In this document: piece by piece, positions 33,817 through 43,059 of the stretch | Position numbering within the stretch: position 1 is the stretch's first letter | Layout: each line of letters starts with the position of its first letter | Source: an uncultured Collinsella sp. | GTDB taxonomy: Bacteria > Actinomycetota > Coriobacteriia > Coriobacteriales > Coriobacteriaceae | Length of the DNA stretch: 64,000 nucleotides | Reading direction: 5' to 3' | NCBI GenBank assembly: GCA_900541045.1 | Contig: UQID01000008.1 | Coordinates: forward strand, 1-64,000 | The notes under the pieces: generated by a model | What the model saw: only the letters and a program-made list of their open reading frames with translations | The model's database searches: none | What the model was told of the DNA's origin: nothing | Translations under genes and position numbers: made by a program

Positions 33817-36567
33817 GTGAGCGATTGCAAGAGGGTTTACCGTTTTGGAACCGATGCCCAGGGCACTTGTGTCACCGAAGGCGACAAGTCCATGAACTTC
33901 GTGCTTGGCGGCAAAGGCGCTAATCTTGCCGAGATGAGCCGTATCGGCCTGCCGGTTCCCGGTGGCTTTACCATTACCTGCCAGACCTGCGTCGAGTACT
34001 CTGGTGCCGGCAACGTCTGGCCCGAAGGCGCGCTCGACGAGATCGTTGCCGCCGAGGCCGACCTCGAGGCCCGCTGCGGCAAGAAGCTCGGCGACGCCCG
34101 TGACCCGCTGCTCGTGTCGGTGCGCTCGGGCGCTCCGTTCTCTATGCCCGGCATGATGGACACGGTCCTCAACCTGGGCCTCAACGACGACTCCGTTCAG
34201 GGCCTTATCGCCCAGACGCAGAACCCGCGCTTTGCCTGGGACAGCTATCGTCGCTTTATCCAGATGTTCTCCAACGTCGTCATGGGTGTCGATGCCGACT
34301 TGTTCGAGAATGCCCTGACCCAGGCCCGCCTGGTCGCCGGCGTTCGCGTCGACTCCGAGCTTTCGGCCGAGGACCTGCAGGAGCTCGTTGAGACCTTTAA
34401 GGGCATTTTCTCCGACAACGTTGAGGCCGCTCTGTACCCCGAGCTCGAGGTCGCGGACGGCAAGCCCGTCTTCCCGCGCGATCCGGAGCTCCAGCTGCGC
34501 CTTGCTATCCAGGCCGTCTTTGGTAGCTGGATGAACGAGCGCGCCTGCATCTACCGCAAGCAGCACGGCATTTCCGATGACCTTGGTACCGCCGTTAACG
34601 TCCAGGCTATGGCCTTTGGCAATAAGGGCGAGACCTCGGCGACCGGCGTCGCCTTTACGCGCAACCCGGCCGACGGCACCAAGGAGTTCTACGGTGACTT
34701 TTTGGTTAACGCCCAGGGCGAGGACGTTGTCGCCGGCATCCGCAACACCGAGCCCATCGCCGACCTCAAGACCACCCCGGGCCTCGAGTCCGCAGGTGAG
34801 GAGCTTGAGCGTGTCTTCCTGACGCTTGAGGATCACTATCGCGATATGTGCGACATCGAGTTTACCATCGAGCAGGGCAAGCTCTGGATGCTCCAGACCC
34901 GCGTGGGCAAGCGTACCGCAACCGCCGCTCTGCGCATCGCTATCGAGATGGTCGAGGAAGGCCTTATCACCCGTGAGGAGGCCGTGAGCCGCATCGACCC
35001 CGCGCAGCTCGACCAGCTCCTGCACCCGCAGTTCGACTCCTCCAAGAAGTACGAGGCGCTCGCATGCGGCCTTAACGCCAGTCCCGGTGCCGCCGTGGGC
35101 GAGGTCGTGTTCTCGAGCGATGACGCCGTTGCGCGTTCTGCCGAGGGTCATAAGGTCATTCTGGTCCGCTGGGAGACCAACCCCGACGACCTGAAGGGCA
35201 TGGTCGCCGCCGAGGGTATCTTGACGAGCCATGGTGGCAAGACGAGCCACGCCGCCGTTATCGCCCGTGGCATGGGTACTCCCTGTGTCTGCGGTGTCGA
35301 GCGTTTCCATATCGACGCTGCCGAGAAGGTCGTACGCATCGAAGGCAGCGATCGTGTGCTGCACGAAGGCGATGTCATCTCCATCGACGGCACCCAGGGT
35401 ATCGTCGTCGATGGCGCTGTCGATTTGGTCTCCGCCGAGCTCACCGGCGACCTGGACACCATCCTGTCCTGGGCCGACGAGATTCGTCTGGACGAGACCG
35501 GCGGTCACGCCAATCATGTGCGCGTCAACGCCGACAACCCCGAGGATGCCGCGCTCGCCCTCGAGTTTGGCGCCGAGGCCATTGGCCTGTGCCGCACCGA
35601 GCATATGTTCCTGGGTGACCGCAAGAACATCATCCAGAGCTTTATCCTGTCCGACGACGATGCCGTGAAGCAGCAGGCCCTGGCCGACCTGCTCAAGGTT
35701 CAGACCGAGGACTTCCTGGCTATGTTCAAGACCATGTCCGGTCGCGATGTGGTCGTTCGCCTGCTTGATCCGCCGCTTCATGAGTTCCTGGATAATCCTC
35801 GCGAGCTCGAGGTCGCCATCACCAAGAAGGAAGCCGCTGGCGCCAGCGAGGAAGAGCTTGCCGTCCTGCGCACCCGTCTGCGTCGTATTGACAGCATGGT
35901 CGAGTCCAATCCGATGCTCGGCCTGCGCGGTGTGCGCCTGTCCGTCGTCTTTAGCGATCTGCCGCTCATGCAGGTTCGCGCCGTGGCCACGGCTGCCGCC
36001 CGCCTTATTAAGGAGGGCGTCGACCCGCGTCCCGAGATCATGGTTCCACTCGTTTCCATCACGGCCGAGCATGTCCAGACCCGCGAGGTCATCGAGCGTG
36101 TGATCGCCGAGGTTTCCTCCGAGGAAGGCGTCGAGCTCAACATTCCCGTGGGCACGATGCTCGAGCTGCCGCGCGCCTGCATGGTCGCCGACGAGATCGC
36201 CCAGCACGCCGACTTCTTCTGCTTTGGCACCAACGACCTCACCCAGACGACCTTCGGCTTCTCTCGTGACGATGCCGAGGCCAAGTTCATCCCGCTGTAC
36301 ATGCATAAGAAGATCTTGAAGGACAACCCCTTCGAGACCATTGACACGGCAGTACTCGAGCTGGTGCGCATGGCTGTCGAGAAGGGTCGCGCCACCAATC
36401 CCGACATGCACTTTGGCGTGTGCGGCGAGCACGGCGGCGACCCCAAGTCCATCAAGGGCCTGTTTAACGTGGCCGACGTGGACTACGTGTCCTGCTCGCT
36501 CTATCGCGTACCCCTCGCGCGCCTGGCTGCCGCTCAGGCCAAGCTCGAGGCCAGGCGCTCCGCTTAA
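33817..36567 (+). CDS. ppdK: Pyruvate, phosphate dikinase
   Basis: Interconverts pyruvate, ATP and phosphate with PEP, AMP and pyrophosphate; in fermenting anaerobes it serves glycolysis with PPi or gluconeogenesis. The 916-residue protein has the N-terminal ATP-grasp region (FVLGGKGANLAEM, SVRSGAPFSMPGMMDT), the swivelling domain with GGKTSHAAV, where Thr476 would be the regulatory site and His478 the phosphocarrier, and the C-terminal barrel with GLCRTEHMF and FGTNDLTQTTFG. GTG start at 33817 behind AAGGGGA. A terminator follows. Confidence 0.97.
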   Translation: MSDCKRVYRFGTDAQGTCVTEGDKSMNFVLGGKGANLAEMSRIGLPVPGGFTITCQTCVEYSGAGNVWPEGALDEIVAAEADLEARCGKKLGDARDPLLVSVRSGAPFSMPGMMDTVLNLGLNDDSVQGLIAQTQNPRFAWDSYRRFIQMFSNVVMGVDADLFENALTQARLVAGVRVDSELSAEDLQELVETFKGIFSDNVEAALYPELEVADGKPVFPRDPELQLRLAIQAVFGSWMNERACIYRKQHGISDDLGTAVNVQAMAFGNKGETSATGVAFTRNPADGTKEFYGDFLVNAQGEDVVAGIRNTEPIADLKTTPGLESAGEELERVFLTLEDHYRDMCDIEFTIEQGKLWMLQTRVGKRTATAALRIAIEMVEEGLITREEAVSRIDPAQLDQLLHPQFDSSKKYEALACGLNASPGAAVGEVVFSSDDAVARSAEGHKVILVRWETNPDDLKGMVAAEGILTSHGGKTSHAAVIARGMGTPCVCGVERFHIDAAEKVVRIEGSDRVLHEGDVISIDGTQGIVVDGAVDLVSAELTGDLDTILSWADEIRLDETGGHANHVRVNADNPEDAALALEFGAEAIGLCRTEHMFLGDRKNIIQSFILSDDDAVKQQALADLLKVQTEDFLAMFKTMSGRDVVVRLLDPPLHEFLDNPRELEVAITKKEAAGASEEELAVLRTRLRRIDSMVESNPMLGLRGVRLSVVFSDLPLMQVRAVATAAARLIKEGVDPRPEIMVPLVSITAEHVQTREVIERVIAEVSSEEGVELNIPVGTMLELPRACMVADEIAQHADFFCFGTNDLTQTTFGFSRDDAEAKFIPLYMHKKILKDNPFETIDTAVLELVRMAVEKGRATNPDMHFGVCGEHGGDPKSIKGLFNVADVDYVSCSLYRVPLARLAAAQAKLEARRSA

Positions 36568-36607
36568 CGGAGTCGCGTTCCATTTGCGCCTTTTAAGTTC
36601 CCCTTCG

Positions 36608-36642
36608 CGCCGTCGCGCCCCCTGTGGACGCGGCGGCGTTTT
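36608..36642 (+). terminator. Intrinsic terminator after ppdK
   Basis: The arms CGCCGTCGCG and CGCGGCGGCG (one wobble) around an 11-nt loop are followed by TTTT. The T-run is short, so some read-through into the downstream gene is possible. Confidence 0.7.
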
Positions 36643-36682
36643 ACGTTGGTTCAATACATTGGCAACTGACGGGAGGACTGCG

Positions 36683-39490
36683 ATGAAAAACCTCACTAGG
36701 TATTTGCAACGAGCGCGTCGGGGAGCACGGATGACCCTGTGCTGGGTAGTCGTTGCGGTCACGGCGTTTTGCGGGATGCCGACAGCCGGTTTTGCCCTTC
36801 AGGATGAATCGCGCGACGAGCTCTATGGCGACGTGGTCAACCCGCTCACCATTACGGTCAACGATCGCGACTGCACGTTTGTAGATATCGATGACGGCAA
36901 GCTCGAGGGTCGTACCTCGATGTACGACAACGTCTCGTTCTACACGGCCGCCGTCAAAAAGGTGCTGCCCAACTGGGCATCGCTTGCCTATAACATCCTT
37001 GGCTATGGTGGAGGCGACGACTCCGGGGACTTTTTGTACTGGGACCACGCCGGCAAGGGCTTTGAGAAGGATTTCGGTAAGGGTCACTACATCTATCTCT
37101 ATGATGCGCTTTCGGGCGGCAACGGTGAGCATTCCGATGGTGCCGACAAATCGAAGCAGAGTGGTCTGACATCTGCAAAAAGCCTCAATGCGGTCTACGA
37201 GCGCTTGACCGACGATATCGCCGGCTGTATCGGTCACAAGCTGGAGGGCTCCGATTTCCGTAAATACGTGCCGCTCGACGGACTGTCGAAAGACACGACT
37301 GAGCAGGACGTCATCTATGCCACCATCGCGTGCGTGGACAAGCTCGGCGGCACCTACCAGTACGATTTCAATGGCTTTGGCATCGCGTTCTATAACTTTA
37401 GAGTTCAGCAGCTCAACAGCGTGAACAAGCTTAACTGTGCGCCCGAGGACGCGCCGGGCTATTCCTTTGTCGATTCTAAGACTGAGCAGGAGCTCGTTAC
37501 CTCGGCTCTTAACGTCGGCTATGAGGACGCCTCGCAGAGCATCACGCTCGCCCGCGGTACCGAGGAGACGGTCGGCACGAGCACTTCTGAATCCGCATCG
37601 TATTCCAAAGGCGGCTCGTGGGGCGCATCGGTGAGCCTCAAGGAGTCGCTGGGCGTGCCCGCAACAGCGAGCGAGGAGATCGAGACTTCGTTTTCGGCCG
37701 AAACCACGATGTCCCAGTTGTGGGAGGCGAGCAAGACCGAGGAACAGTCGATTACCACAACGGACAACCAGTCTGTCACCGTCAATATGACGATCCCGGC
37801 GCACACGCAGGTCAATAGCAAGCAAACGAGTTCTACCACGACGCTGTCCGAGGACTATGACCAGCCGGTGGGCGTGACGTTCGACGTGATCATCTTTAAT
37901 ATGAACGGCGAGTGCTACGATGACAACGCCGCCGTGCAGGAGTTCCATACCGCCGGTTATGACCAGCGCTCGTTCTACACCACCTTTGGCGATCAGTCGA
38001 CCGACGCCGTGCAGAACCTGTTCCTGCGCTCAATCGCCCATCGTGGCGACGACGGGTACGATACCACCGCCGGAAACGTGACGAGTTGGTCGTATCGCAC
38101 CAACAACCGCATGGTGCGCGCCATCGATTGGAATTCGGTCCTGGCCGATCGCGAGGTGCCCTCGCGCAACGGCGGCGCCCCGCGCACGTGCAACGTGCTC
38201 AATGACATGGCCGCGACCTATCCCATGTCCATTACGGGTTCCAATCTGTCGTTTGAGTCGGTGACGGTCGATACGCAGTTGGGCACGCCGCAGCCCATTA
38301 AGCCCATCTCCAAGATTCTCGTGTCGCTGCAGACCGATAAGACCCGAAGGCTTACGGTTGGAGACGAAGACCCCATCTCTTCCTATCGCGTGCGTGCAAG
38401 GGACGAGGACGATGTTGATTACTACGGCTTTGTGAAGTCGTCGGGCGACTGGCGCGTGGTCGATAAAAAGGGCAAGGAATGCAAGTCCGACGTCATCGAG
38501 ATCCAGACCGACCCTGTCACCCACGAGCAGGTCGTGGTGGGTAAAAAGGCCGGCACCGCCTACGTAAAGTACTTTATCCCCGAGGACACCTACGTGGACG
38601 TGAACGGGCACGTCTCGACCAATGACGAGATCGACGCCGCGGCCTACAAATATAAGGTAAGTGACGTGGCGCCCGAGCCGTTTAACGGCAGCATCAAGCT
38701 CGAGGGCTCGGCGCAGACCGTCGTCGGCGTCGAGGAGAACCTTAACGGCATCGAAGGCCTGACGGCTACGGTCTATGACACGACGGGCAAGGAAGTCGAT
38801 AGAGTCTGCAGCTGGGAGGCTCAGGAGCTCGAGAGCAAGGGCATTTCGGTCGCGACAGACGGCACGATGACCATCTCGCAACCGGGCACCTTCCATGTTC
38901 GCGCCTTTATTGACGGTGTGTATTCCGATTGGGCCGAGGTCGTCGCCGCGCCCGCACCGGTCGACCCGATGACGACCGTGGTCGAGACACCGGTGAGCGT
39001 TACGTCCGTTTCTTCGGGGGATTCTTCGGCAACGACGGATAGCACGCCCCCTGCCCAGGGAGAGCAGGCCGTTTCCGATGCGAACGCGGCCGAGTCTGCT
39101 CCGGCGAGCGACGATGCCGCTGCAGTGACTGGCGACACCGCGCCCACCGCCGCGAAGGATGCCTCGCCGATTCCTACGGGCCTCGTTACCGTTTTGACCG
39201 ATATCTGTCGCTACGGCATCGATCACGGCCTCATCAGCACATCAAACAAGGAAGAGATGACCAAGCAGGACTTCGACATCTTAGGCATCCTGTACCTGAT
39301 GGCGGACAGCCAGGACCTGGTGCCCCAAGACGCCGAGGACGCGATGAGCGAATGGGTCCATGACAACTATAATGACGAAGAGCTTGCCACCTGGAAGCAG
39401 CATGCGCTTTCGGTGTTGCTCGAATACGGCTATATTGCGCCCGGAACGACCGTGACGACGCCGACGACTGATGCTGCGGCCGGCGCATAA
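36683..39490 (+). CDS. Large secreted protein with aerolysin/ETX-MTX2-like pore-forming module
   Basis: 935 residues from ATG 36683 (GGGAGGAC upstream); the frame is open further left but that part overlaps ppdK. Residues 1-38 are a Sec signal peptide (basic start, LCWVVVAVTAFC, cleavage near AGFA). An N-terminal domain of unknown fold follows (to ~280). Residues ~285-405 have the look of aerolysin-type toxins: long Ser/Thr-rich alternating strands (ETVGTSTSESASYS, EQSITTTDNQSVTVNM), a less polar hairpin in the middle (GASVSLKESLGVPA), then MTIPAHTQV and VGVTFDVIIF. Two Ig-like regions (~535-770), an Ala/Ser/Pro linker and an acidic helical C-terminus (~835-920) complete it. No LPXTG or anchor, so it is probably released. 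Function is inferred from pattern only. Confidence 0.6.
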   Translation: MKNLTRYLQRARRGARMTLCWVVVAVTAFCGMPTAGFALQDESRDELYGDVVNPLTITVNDRDCTFVDIDDGKLEGRTSMYDNVSFYTAAVKKVLPNWASLAYNILGYGGGDDSGDFLYWDHAGKGFEKDFGKGHYIYLYDALSGGNGEHSDGADKSKQSGLTSAKSLNAVYERLTDDIAGCIGHKLEGSDFRKYVPLDGLSKDTTEQDVIYATIACVDKLGGTYQYDFNGFGIAFYNFRVQQLNSVNKLNCAPEDAPGYSFVDSKTEQELVTSALNVGYEDASQSITLARGTEETVGTSTSESASYSKGGSWGASVSLKESLGVPATASEEIETSFSAETTMSQLWEASKTEEQSITTTDNQSVTVNMTIPAHTQVNSKQTSSTTTLSEDYDQPVGVTFDVIIFNMNGECYDDNAAVQEFHTAGYDQRSFYTTFGDQSTDAVQNLFLRSIAHRGDDGYDTTAGNVTSWSYRTNNRMVRAIDWNSVLADREVPSRNGGAPRTCNVLNDMAATYPMSITGSNLSFESVTVDTQLGTPQPIKPISKILVSLQTDKTRRLTVGDEDPISSYRVRARDEDDVDYYGFVKSSGDWRVVDKKGKECKSDVIEIQTDPVTHEQVVVGKKAGTAYVKYFIPEDTYVDVNGHVSTNDEIDAAAYKYKVSDVAPEPFNGSIKLEGSAQTVVGVEENLNGIEGLTATVYDTTGKEVDRVCSWEAQELESKGISVATDGTMTISQPGTFHVRAFIDGVYSDWAEVVAAPAPVDPMTTVVETPVSVTSVSSGDSSATTDSTPPAQGEQAVSDANAAESAPASDDAAAVTGDTAPTAAKDASPIPTGLVTVLTDICRYGIDHGLISTSNKEEMTKQDFDILGILYLMADSQDLVPQDAEDAMSEWVHDNYNDEELATWKQHALSVLLEYGYIAPGTTVTTPTTDAAAGA

Positions 39491-39541
39491 GTGCAGAAAG
39501 AGTGCGTGTTTTTGTCTTTTTGCGCACGGGCAAAATAGTTC

Positions 39542-39569
39542 TTGCAGCCAAGGTTGTGGCGTGTATACT
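39542..39569 (+). promoter_or_regulatory. Promoter for rplS
   Basis: TTGCAG (39542-39547), a 16-bp spacer and TATACT (39564-39569), about 70 bp before the start of rplS. Confidence 0.7.
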
Positions 39570-39638
39570 CGAATACGTTTGTTCAACTACGTGCCGGCCA
39601 AGGTGGTACGGCACCTCTAGAAGAGTAAGGAATTGCAC

Positions 39639-39980
39639 ATGGATTACATCCGCGCAATCGAGCGTCAGCAGATCCGCGAGGACATCCCGCAGGTCCGCGT
39701 TGCCGACAACGTCAAGGTCCACTACCGCATTAAGGAAGGCGACCGCGAGCGCATCCAGGTTTTCCAGGGTGACGTCATCCGCATGGCCGGCGCCGGTGCC
39801 CGTGAGACCTTCACCGTCCGCAAGATTTCCTTCGGTGTCGGTGTTGAGCGTACCTTCCCGCTTCACAGCCCCAAGATCGCTAAGCTCGAGGTCGTCCGTC
39901 ATGGCCGCGTCCGTCGCGCCAAGCTGTACTACCTCCGCGACAAGGTGGGCAAGGCTGCTCGCATCCCCGAGAAGCGCTAA
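39639..39980 (+). CDS. rplS: 50S ribosomal protein L19
   Basis: Located at the 30S-50S interface. The ATG at 39639 gives MDYIRAIERQQIREDIPQVR and has AAGG eight bases upstream; the in-frame TTG at 39633 is less likely. The 113 residues contain RIQVFQGDVIRM and VGVERTFPLHSPKIAKLEVV, diagnostic for L19. It is a single-gene unit between its own promoter and terminator. Confidence 0.97.
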   Translation: MDYIRAIERQQIREDIPQVRVADNVKVHYRIKEGDRERIQVFQGDVIRMAGAGARETFTVRKISFGVGVERTFPLHSPKIAKLEVVRHGRVRRAKLYYLRDKVGKAARIPEKR

Positions 39981-40014
39981 GAAGATCGCAGCGTCTGTCC
40001 ACTCGTTTGGACAA

Positions 40015-40044
40015 AAGGGTCACCTTCGGGTGGCCCTTCTTTTT
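40015..40044 (+). terminator. Intrinsic terminator after rplS
   Basis: A 10-bp stem AAGGGTCACC/GGTGGCCCTT (one wobble) closed by a stable TTCG tetraloop and followed by CTTTTT. Confidence 0.93.
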
Positions 40045-40073
40045 ATCTGATTTGCATGCAAGGAGGCCCCAAT

Positions 40074-40862
40074 ATGGCCAACATGACGAGTTCGGTTTCG
40101 GCATCGCAGGTTGCCGGCGAGCTGGCGAGCGCCACGTTTGAGGAGATCCCCGCCCTCGTGGAGCATTATCGTGAGGATCCGCGCCAGCAAGTGATCAAGG
40201 CTTGCGAGCGCGCTCTTAAGCGCCATGCCAAGGAACTTGCCGAGCGCGAGCGCGTCAACGGCATGTACGAGCTGATGCACGAGCTCGGTGGGGATGGCGT
40301 GGTCGTGGGCGTCGACGAGGTGGGTCGCGGTTCGGTGGCCGGTCCTTTGACGGTGTGCGCCGTGTGCCTTCCCATAGAACCGCGCATCTGGGGCATCAAT
40401 GATTCCAAAAAGCTCACGCCGGCGCGCCGCGAGCTGCTCTCGGTGAAGATTGCTGAGGTCGCGACGGCGATTGGTTTTTGCCATATTGCGCCTGCGGATA
40501 TCGATGATATGGGCATGGCCCGCGCCATCCGCGCTGCCGTCGCGGGCGCCGTGGCCGATACGGGGCTCGAGCCCGATTGCGTGCTTATGGACGGTAACCC
40601 CTTGGGCGCCGTTCCCAACGAGCGCGACGTGGTGAAGGGCGATGCCAAAATCGCCTGTATCGCCGCGGCGTCCATCATGGCCAAGGTCACGCGTGACGAG
40701 ATGATGGTCGAGTATGACGCCGAGTATCCCGAGTATCATTTGGCCGAGTCGAAGGGCTACGCAAGCCCCGAGCACATCGAGGCCATTCGCAAACATGGAC
40801 TTTGTCCGCTGCATCGTGTGAGCTTTTGCGGAAACTTTCTGCAGACTGAGCGTCTTTTCTAG
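40074..40862 (+). CDS. rnhB: Ribonuclease HII
   Basis: Removes ribonucleotides and RNA-DNA hybrids. The ATG at 40074 is chosen because AAGGAGG precedes it by 8 nt. The 262 residues have an N-terminal helical extension of ~70 residues, then the catalytic GVDEVGRGSVAGPL (Asp-Glu), NDSKKLTPARRE, and the later Asp in VLMDGNP, followed by KGDAKIACIAAASIMAKVTRD. The N-terminal extension resembles that of some Gram-positive RNase HII. Confidence 0.95.
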   Translation: MANMTSSVSASQVAGELASATFEEIPALVEHYREDPRQQVIKACERALKRHAKELAERERVNGMYELMHELGGDGVVVGVDEVGRGSVAGPLTVCAVCLPIEPRIWGINDSKKLTPARRELLSVKIAEVATAIGFCHIAPADIDDMGMARAIRAAVAGAVADTGLEPDCVLMDGNPLGAVPNERDVVKGDAKIACIAAASIMAKVTRDEMMVEYDAEYPEYHLAESKGYASPEHIEAIRKHGLCPLHRVSFCGNFLQTERLF

Positions 40863-41050
40863 GTCAATTGTGGAGACAGGGACCTTAAGGGTTCTATAAA
40901 CCTGCTGGTAGGGGCCGTGTGCAACGCTATTGTTGCGCGCGGCCCCTCATTTGTCGGCATTTGGTTGGTTTTCGGTTTGCTTCCGGTACTTACCCGCATG
41001 AAACCTGCCCTCATTATCGAGGCAATGCAGGGAGTGGGAAAGGAGACCCC

Positions 41051-41536
41051 ATGTGTGCCGCAGCCAAAATGAGCAAGACGCAGCAGCTCAAGGAACGTTG
41101 GGAAGAGGGGGAGCTCGATTGCGGGTCGATCACCCCTGAGTTTATCAAGGGGCTCAGTCCTCGCGAGCTCGGTATGCTGGGCGAGCTTATCGCAATCGAT
41201 TACTTTAACGAGCGCGGCTATGCATTGCTGGAACAAGGCTATCGATGCTCGGAGGGCGAGGCCGACCTGGTGCTGCTTGACGAGCTCGACGATGTGGTGG
41301 TGATGGCCGAGGTCAAGACCAGGCGTGTTGCGCTGGATTGCGATACGCGGGTGTTTCCCGAGGAAGCGGTGAACGCCCAAAAGCAGCGGCGCTATCGTCG
41401 CATCGCGAGTTGTTATCTCATGGAGCATTATCCGCTCAAGGCGATCCGCTTCGATGCCGTGGGCGTCACCATTCGCGGCGGGCATATCGCCGAGATCGAG
41501 CACCAGTACAATGCATTCGATTGGCAGGTGTCGTGA
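41051..41536 (+). CDS. yraN: YraN/UPF0102 family endonuclease-like protein
   Basis: Family of restriction-endonuclease-like fold, function not established. The ATG at 41051 follows AAAGGAG; the frame extends further left without a better start. The 161 residues include LGMLGELIAIDYFNERGYALLE, EGEADLVLLD and VVMAEVKTRR, the family's predicted nuclease site (E, D, ExK). A basic ~40-residue N-terminal extension is present. Conserved neighbour of rnhB, comM and dprA. The 188 bp upstream hold a weak degenerate repeat at 40861 and no gene. Confidence 0.92.
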   Translation: MCAAAKMSKTQQLKERWEEGELDCGSITPEFIKGLSPRELGMLGELIAIDYFNERGYALLEQGYRCSEGEADLVLLDELDDVVVMAEVKTRRVALDCDTRVFPEEAVNAQKQRRYRRIASCYLMEHYPLKAIRFDAVGVTIRGGHIAEIEHQYNAFDWQVS

Positions 41537-43059
41537 TGGCGTTCGAAACTTTTGCTGTTCACGCAGCCTGTATCCGCGGCGTCGAGGCGATTCCCGTCAC
41601 GGTCGAGGTTTCGCTCGCGGGCGGCATCCCGGGCATCCAGATGCTCGGCATCCCGAGTATGGAGGTCATGGAGTCGCGCGGGCGCATTCGCTGCGCGATG
41701 CGCTCTGCCGGATTCGAGATCCCGCGCTCGGGCATTACGGTCAATCTGGCACCGGGCGATATCCGAAAGACCGGTAGCGGCTTTGACCTGCCGATAGCCA
41801 TTGCGGTGCTTGCGGCCGATGGGCAGATTCCCCGCGACAATCTCGACCGCTGCCTCATTGCCGGCGAGCTCGGCTTGGATGGCACGGTGCTTCCCGTCAA
41901 GGGCGAAGTAGCGTTTCAGCTGCTGGCTCGCGACATGGGGTTGTCTTTTATCGCCGGTAGGTCCGACCAGCATGTTCCGCTTTCGGGGGTCGACTGCGGT
42001 TTTATCGACCATCTGTCGCAGCTTGCTCACGGTATGGGCGAGGCAGCTCGGCATTATCTGGATTCCGAGGGCGGGGAGGCCACCTTTGAGCCCGAGCTCG
42101 ATTATGCCGACGTGTTGGGGCAGGAGGTCGCCAAGCGCGGCATGGCGCTTGCGGCGGCGGGGGAGCTGGGCCTGCTCATGATTGGGTCTCCGGGATCGGG
42201 CAAGACCATGCTTGCGCGCCGCATGACGGGTATCTTGCCCGAGCTTTCCGTCGAGGATCAGCAGGAGGCGCTGTGCATTCATTCGGTCTTGGGTGAGAAC
42301 ATCGATGGCCTGCTTGCGGGGCATCGGCCGTTTCGAAGCCCCCATCACAGCATTTCGACAGCGGGCCTTATTGGCGGAGGGCGCCCGGTGCATCCGGGCG
42401 AGATCAGCCTTGCCCATGGCGGCGTGCTCTTTTTGGACGAGCTTGCAGAGTTTCCCACCGGTGTGCTGCAGACGCTTCGTCAGCCTATCGAGCGCGGCTA
42501 TGTCAGGATCGTACGCGTCGACGGTGCCTTCACGTTTCCCTCGCGCTTTCAGCTGCTTGCGGCGAGCAATCCCTGTCCCTGCGGCTTTTTGGGCGATCGC
42601 GAGGTTCCGTGTCGCTGTTCGGCATCGATGGTCGAGCGCTACCGGTCCAAGCTGCGCGGTCCCTTGGCCGACCGTATCGACCTGATGCTCGATGTGACCC
42701 GCCCCGATCCGCAGGTGATTATCGAGGGCGCCGAGGGCATGTCGTCGGCCGAGCTGCGCGACTACGTTGTCCGCGGTCGGGCTTTTCGTGCCTGGCGCGA
42801 GTCCCGTATGGATGATGCGGATGCCGAGGTTGAGGGTGCCGAGCCCCGCTCTATCGATGGTGTTGTATCGACCTTTGCGCTTGATCAGGCGGCGGAAACG
42901 TGCGTGCTCGGCCTGTCGAAGCGCACGCATCTCACGGGGCGCGGCATCGTGCGTCTGGTTCGCATCGCGCGCACGATTGCCGATGTCGCAGAAAGCGAGC
43001 GGGTGACGCAAGACCACGTGCTCGAGGCGGCGATGTACCAGGGAAGGAGGGATCAGTGA
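41536..43059 (+). CDS. comM: ComM/YifB-type Mg-chelatase-like AAA ATPase
   Basis: Hexameric helicase that promotes branch migration during recombination of incoming DNA in competent bacteria. The 507 residues start at ATG 41536, overlapping the yraN stop by one base. An N-terminal Lon-like domain (VEVSLAGGIPGIQMLGIPSM, TVNLAPGDIRKTGSGFDLPI) precedes the AAA core with Walker A GSPGSGKTM, Walker B VLFLDELAEF and ASNPCPCGF, and a cysteine pair with CRCS. Followed directly by dprA. Confidence 0.95.
   Translation: MAFETFAVHAACIRGVEAIPVTVEVSLAGGIPGIQMLGIPSMEVMESRGRIRCAMRSAGFEIPRSGITVNLAPGDIRKTGSGFDLPIAIAVLAADGQIPRDNLDRCLIAGELGLDGTVLPVKGEVAFQLLARDMGLSFIAGRSDQHVPLSGVDCGFIDHLSQLAHGMGEAARHYLDSEGGEATFEPELDYADVLGQEVAKRGMALAAAGELGLLMIGSPGSGKTMLARRMTGILPELSVEDQQEALCIHSVLGENIDGLLAGHRPFRSPHHSISTAGLIGGGRPVHPGEISLAHGGVLFLDELAEFPTGVLQTLRQPIERGYVRIVRVDGAFTFPSRFQLLAASNPCPCGFLGDREVPCRCSASMVERYRSKLRGPLADRIDLMLDVTRPDPQVIIEGAEGMSSAELRDYVVRGRAFRAWRESRMDDADAEVEGAEPRSIDGVVSTFALDQAAETCVLGLSKRTHLTGRGIVRLVRIARTIADVAESERVTQDHVLEAAMYQGRRDQ

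Noticed and set aside
36341..36682. Upstream extension of the secreted protein's frame into ppdK
   Set aside because: The extension is out of frame with ppdK, composed of Ser/Arg/Pro-rich shadow sequence, and would bury the signal peptide; ATG 36683 has a good ribosome site.
33775..36762. 995-residue open frame opposite ppdK
   Set aside because: Antisense shadow; the plus-strand frame has clear PPDK motifs along its whole length.
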